In this document: positions 5,822 through 7,608 of the stretch, piece after piece
Layout of the letters: the number at the start of each line of letters is the position of its first letter
Position numbering within the stretch: the stretch's first letter is position 1
Assembly (NCBI GenBank): GCA_046728115.1
Contig: JBKPDW010000302.1
Coordinates: 1-7,608, forward strand
Source of the DNA: CAVSWN01 sp046728115
GTDB taxonomy: Bacteria > Acidobacteriota > Vicinamibacteria > Vicinamibacterales > CAVVIG01
Direction of reading: 5' to 3'
DNA: 7,608 bases
Program-made: the position numbers and the translations under genes
The notes under the pieces: generated by a model
The model's input: only the letters and a program-made list of their open reading frames with translations
Database searches by the model: none
Told to the model about the DNA's origin: nothing

Positions 5822-7519
5822 TTAGGCGTCGTCAGAATGGTTGTCGGCGAACGCCACCACTTCGGTCATGTACCACTTGATGAAGCGCAATGGTCCGCCT
5901 TCGACGCTTGCGTACCGACCGGACGAATAGAACCCCGATTCGATGCCCTGATGGTTGTTTTCGGTGATCCAGCGATCTTCGCGGTAGGTGATATCCCACA
6001 GGGACGTGATCTTCTCGACCTGATAGTCCGTGCCTTCTTTCGCGTCGGCGTTGACCAACCAGAACAGCTCCGCGTCGGTGCTCTTGACTCCGCGAGGCGT
6101 GAAACGAGCCACGGCAACGTGGTCGTCGTAGCACTGGAGATATCCCGTCGACCACCCGGTGCTCACCGCGCGAGACCGATGCGTCCAGTCCTTGCGCGCC
6201 GGAAGGAGCGGCGCCGCGGGCTTGCCATCCAGTGTTCCCGACACCATGTCGACGCCGAGGATGTTGCCTCCGAATAATCCGCCCTGCTGCTGCGTTCCCA
6301 TGCCGCCGCCTTGCGCCGTGGCCGTACCAGCGGGTGCTGCTTGCCCCTGCGCTTGTTCCAGCTGTTGCTGCAGTCGTTGGATTTGCTGTTGTAACTGCTG
6401 TACTTGCGGTCGTTGTTGCTGCTGCTGCTGTTGTTGTTGCGCTTGAATGTAAGTCCGCAACTCTTCGGTGAGTCGAGCGCGCTGTTCGGCCGGCATGACA
6501 CCGTCCCATCCCGGATGGGTCGTGACGAGGTTTCGGTGTGCGGGTCCGCAGTGATAGCACTCCTGGAAATTCTCGAGCACGAGTTTCCAGTTGGCTTTCG
6601 TCGGTGCCGCAATTCGCGCCGCAATCTTCAACTGCGCCGTCCCGTACTCCTTGGCCACGGCGCTGAAACCCCTGACCGCGGTGTCGAACTCGGGGGCGTC
6701 GCCCCGCGAGAAATTGAGGAAGATGAAGCCTTCGGTCGTCCGCACGTGACACGGACGCAGGCCCCATTGCGCCATGTTGAAATCAGGCGGCATGCCGTTG
6801 GGCGCCGAAATCAGCTTGCCCTCGAGATCGTACGTCCACGCGTGATAGGGGCACCGAAACACTGGGGTGTTGCCGCTCGATTTGAGTTGTCTGACTGACA
6901 AGCGCGCGTCGTTCGGCGCCGGGTTGTCGTCGTGGCGGCACAGACGCGATCCGCGGTGACGGCAGACGTTGTGATACGCCTTCACGGCTCCGGCTCGATC
7001 GCGCAGCACGATTGCGCTGTCGCCCCGGCCGAACTCGAAGACGAAGTAATCGCCGGCCTTGGGGATTCGCGCTTCGTGATCGGCCAGGAACCACAGGTTC
7101 TTGGCGAGGAACCGCTCGTCGGCGAGGTATTGCTTTTCGTCGACGTAATACTCCGGCGGAATCGTCGTGCCCTCATGCCATCCCTTCACGATCACCGCCG
7201 GCGCAACGACTGCGGGTGCCTGCGGCGACTGTGCCGTCATGCCCGCCGAGGCTTGGGCGAACGCGGGCGTGTGCACCGACGCGATGCTGTCGCGGTATTC
7301 GGCAACTGCGCTGGACGGGTCGCCCCCATACGAAAAGTTTGGCGGAGGCGGGGCAAAGCGACCGCGCTGTACGACTTCTCTGGCGACGGCCGCGCCCTTG
7401 GCCGCCGCGGTTGTCTCGATCGTAGACGTTTCACCGATCAGCATCGTCGGCAGCGCGACCGCGGCGGCGCTCGCGGCCGACGTCCGAGCAAAATCGCGGC
7501 GACTGAGTTTCTTGCTCAT
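5822..7519 (-). CDS. Tat-exported Rieske non-heme iron oxygenase (ring-hydroxylating alpha-subunit family) with Gln-rich coiled-coil insertion
   Basis: This 565-residue protein starts with a twin-arginine signal (LSRRDFA, residues 5-11, then hydrophobic 12-28), so it should be exported folded with its cofactors. An Ala/Pro/Gln-rich linker fills about 30-110. The Rieske [2Fe-2S] centre has ligands C186, H188, C223 and H226 (NVCRHRGSRLC and FRCPYHAWTY), with 34 residues between H188 and C223, about twice the usual loop. The catalytic domain shows ENFQECYHCGPAH, giving iron ligands H323 and H328, and D515 (YREDRWITENNHQGIES) as the likely carboxylate ligand. The sequence style (CRHRGSRLC, ECYHC, NHQGIESGFY) resembles the GbcA/choline-monooxygenase/betaine-demethylase branch, so oxidative N-demethylation of a quaternary amine is one guess; the substrate is unknown. 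Residues about 355-420 are an insertion: nine consecutive Gln (361-369), a coiled coil with a/d residues V373, L376, I380, L383 and L387, then a Gly-rich linker. Family members are normally cytoplasmic, 400-460 residues, and need a flavin/ferredoxin reductase; none is in the window. Start supported by GGAGG 5 bases upstream. Confidence 0.9.
   Translation of the reverse strand: MSKKLSRRDFARTSAASAAAVALPTMLIGETSTIETTAAAKGAAVAREVVQRGRFAPPPPNFSYGGDPSSAVAEYRDSIASVHTPAFAQASAGMTAQSPQAPAVVAPAVIVKGWHEGTTIPPEYYVDEKQYLADERFLAKNLWFLADHEARIPKAGDYFVFEFGRGDSAIVLRDRAGAVKAYHNVCRHRGSRLCRHDDNPAPNDARLSVRQLKSSGNTPVFRCPYHAWTYDLEGKLISAPNGMPPDFNMAQWGLRPCHVRTTEGFIFLNFSRGDAPEFDTAVRGFSAVAKEYGTAQLKIAARIAAPTKANWKLVLENFQECYHCGPAHRNLVTTHPGWDGVMPAEQRARLTEELRTYIQAQQQQQQQQQRPQVQQLQQQIQRLQQQLEQAQGQAAPAGTATAQGGGMGTQQQGGLFGGNILGVDMVSGTLDGKPAAPLLPARKDWTHRSRAVSTGWSTGYLQCYDDHVAVARFTPRGVKSTDAELFWLVNADAKEGTDYQVEKITSLWDITYREDRWITENNHQGIESGFYSSGRYASVEGGPLRFIKWYMTEVVAFADNHSDDA
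6413..6439 (-). repeat. In-frame CAG/CAA triplet tract encoding nine Gln
   Basis: Twenty-seven bases of mixed CAA/CAG codons on the coding strand encode residues 361-369 of the oxygenase. The mix of the two codons shows it is not a pure microsatellite. Length changes by whole triplets would keep the frame. Further Gln-rich coding sequence continues to about 6345. Confidence 0.85.
7241..7268. repeat. Short imperfect palindrome, possible REP-like element inside the oxygenase linker
   Basis: GCCCGC at 7241-7246 and GCGGGC at 7263-7268 are inverted repeats around 16 bases. They encode the oxygenase linker segment TPAFAQASAGM (residues 84-94), which lies before the Rieske domain and has no domain-like features. 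From memory, similar peptides recur in unrelated acidobacterial metagenome proteins, which would fit a dispersed palindromic repeat read through in frame. This rests on recollection and is unverified. Confidence 0.4.
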
Positions 7520-7524
7520 GCTGT

Positions 7525-7529
7525 CCTCC
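7525..7529 (-). promoter_or_regulatory. Ribosome binding site of the oxygenase gene
   Basis: GGAGG on the coding strand lies 5 bases before the ATG at 7519, an ideal Shine-Dalgarno arrangement. It fixes the start so that the twin-arginine motif is at residues 7-8. Confidence 0.8.
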
Positions 7530-7608
7530 AGAACGATCGCAGCAATGACGAATGCGGTGACCCTCGTTGGCTCGCATTGACGAAGACGACGAATAGGCAG
7601 GTATTGGC
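7530..7608 (-). other. Leader upstream of the oxygenase gene; no confident promoter
   Basis: These 79 bases before the ribosome site contain no convincing -35/-10 pair, hairpin or operator. The cluster may begin with the oxygenase gene, with its promoter further upstream, or there may be an earlier gene outside the window. The sequence seen does not decide this. Confidence 0.4.

Noticed and set aside
5075..6277. 400-codon open frame on the plus strand
   Set aside because: It lies antisense to the receptor and oxygenase genes, spans their junction, and has no recognisable motif.
6345..6440. CTG/TTG-rich tract as a CRISPR or phase-variable contingency repeat
   Set aside because: The units are single Gln codons of mixed CAA/CAG with no spacers, and triplet changes would not shift the frame, so neither idea fits.
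7516..7608. Open minus-strand frame ending in TGA that overlaps the oxygenase ATG, as the tail of an upstream gene
   Set aside because: Only 30 codons are visible, with no recognisable composition or motif; chance openness cannot be excluded.

Overview
The window reads as one head-to-tail gene cluster on the minus strand of a GC-rich (by eye about 60% GC) Gram-negative bacterium. An Oar-like TonB-dependent receptor with an N-terminal carboxypeptidase-regulatory-like domain, a sulfatase-fold protein of the 'LTLPAHASL' type and a Tat-exported redox enzyme together suggest Acidobacteriota, perhaps the Vicinamibacteria. That assignment is inferred from gene content and style only.

In transcription order (right to left): an 89-base leader at 7608-7520; a Tat-signal Rieske non-heme iron oxygenase alpha-subunit-like protein (7519-5822) with an unusual Gln-rich coiled-coil insertion; a TonB-dependent outer-membrane receptor (start best placed at 5758, stop at 2981); a strong perfect stem-loop (2973-2937); an RnfD/NqrB-type multi-pass membrane protein fused to a cysteine-paired Sel1/Hcp-like C-terminal domain (2916-1249); and, after only 17 bases, a membrane-anchored sulfatase/alkaline-phosphatase-superfamily protein (1231 to the left edge, incomplete at its C-terminus). 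Gaps between genes are 63, 64 and 17 bases. No tRNA, rRNA, CRISPR array or insertion sequence was seen. No gap exceeds 300 bases.

Every product is predicted to act in or across the cell envelope: receptor in the outer membrane, oxygenase exported folded by Tat, RnfD-like protein in the inner membrane with a cysteine domain probably outside the cytoplasm, and hydrolase anchored to the inner membrane and facing the periplasm. A possible reading is an uptake-and-modification module: the receptor imports an unidentified substrate, the oxygenase oxidises or demethylates it in the periplasm, and the RnfD-like protein takes part in membrane electron transfer. This linkage is a hypothesis. No reductase for the oxygenase lies in the window and the substrate cannot be read from the sequence.
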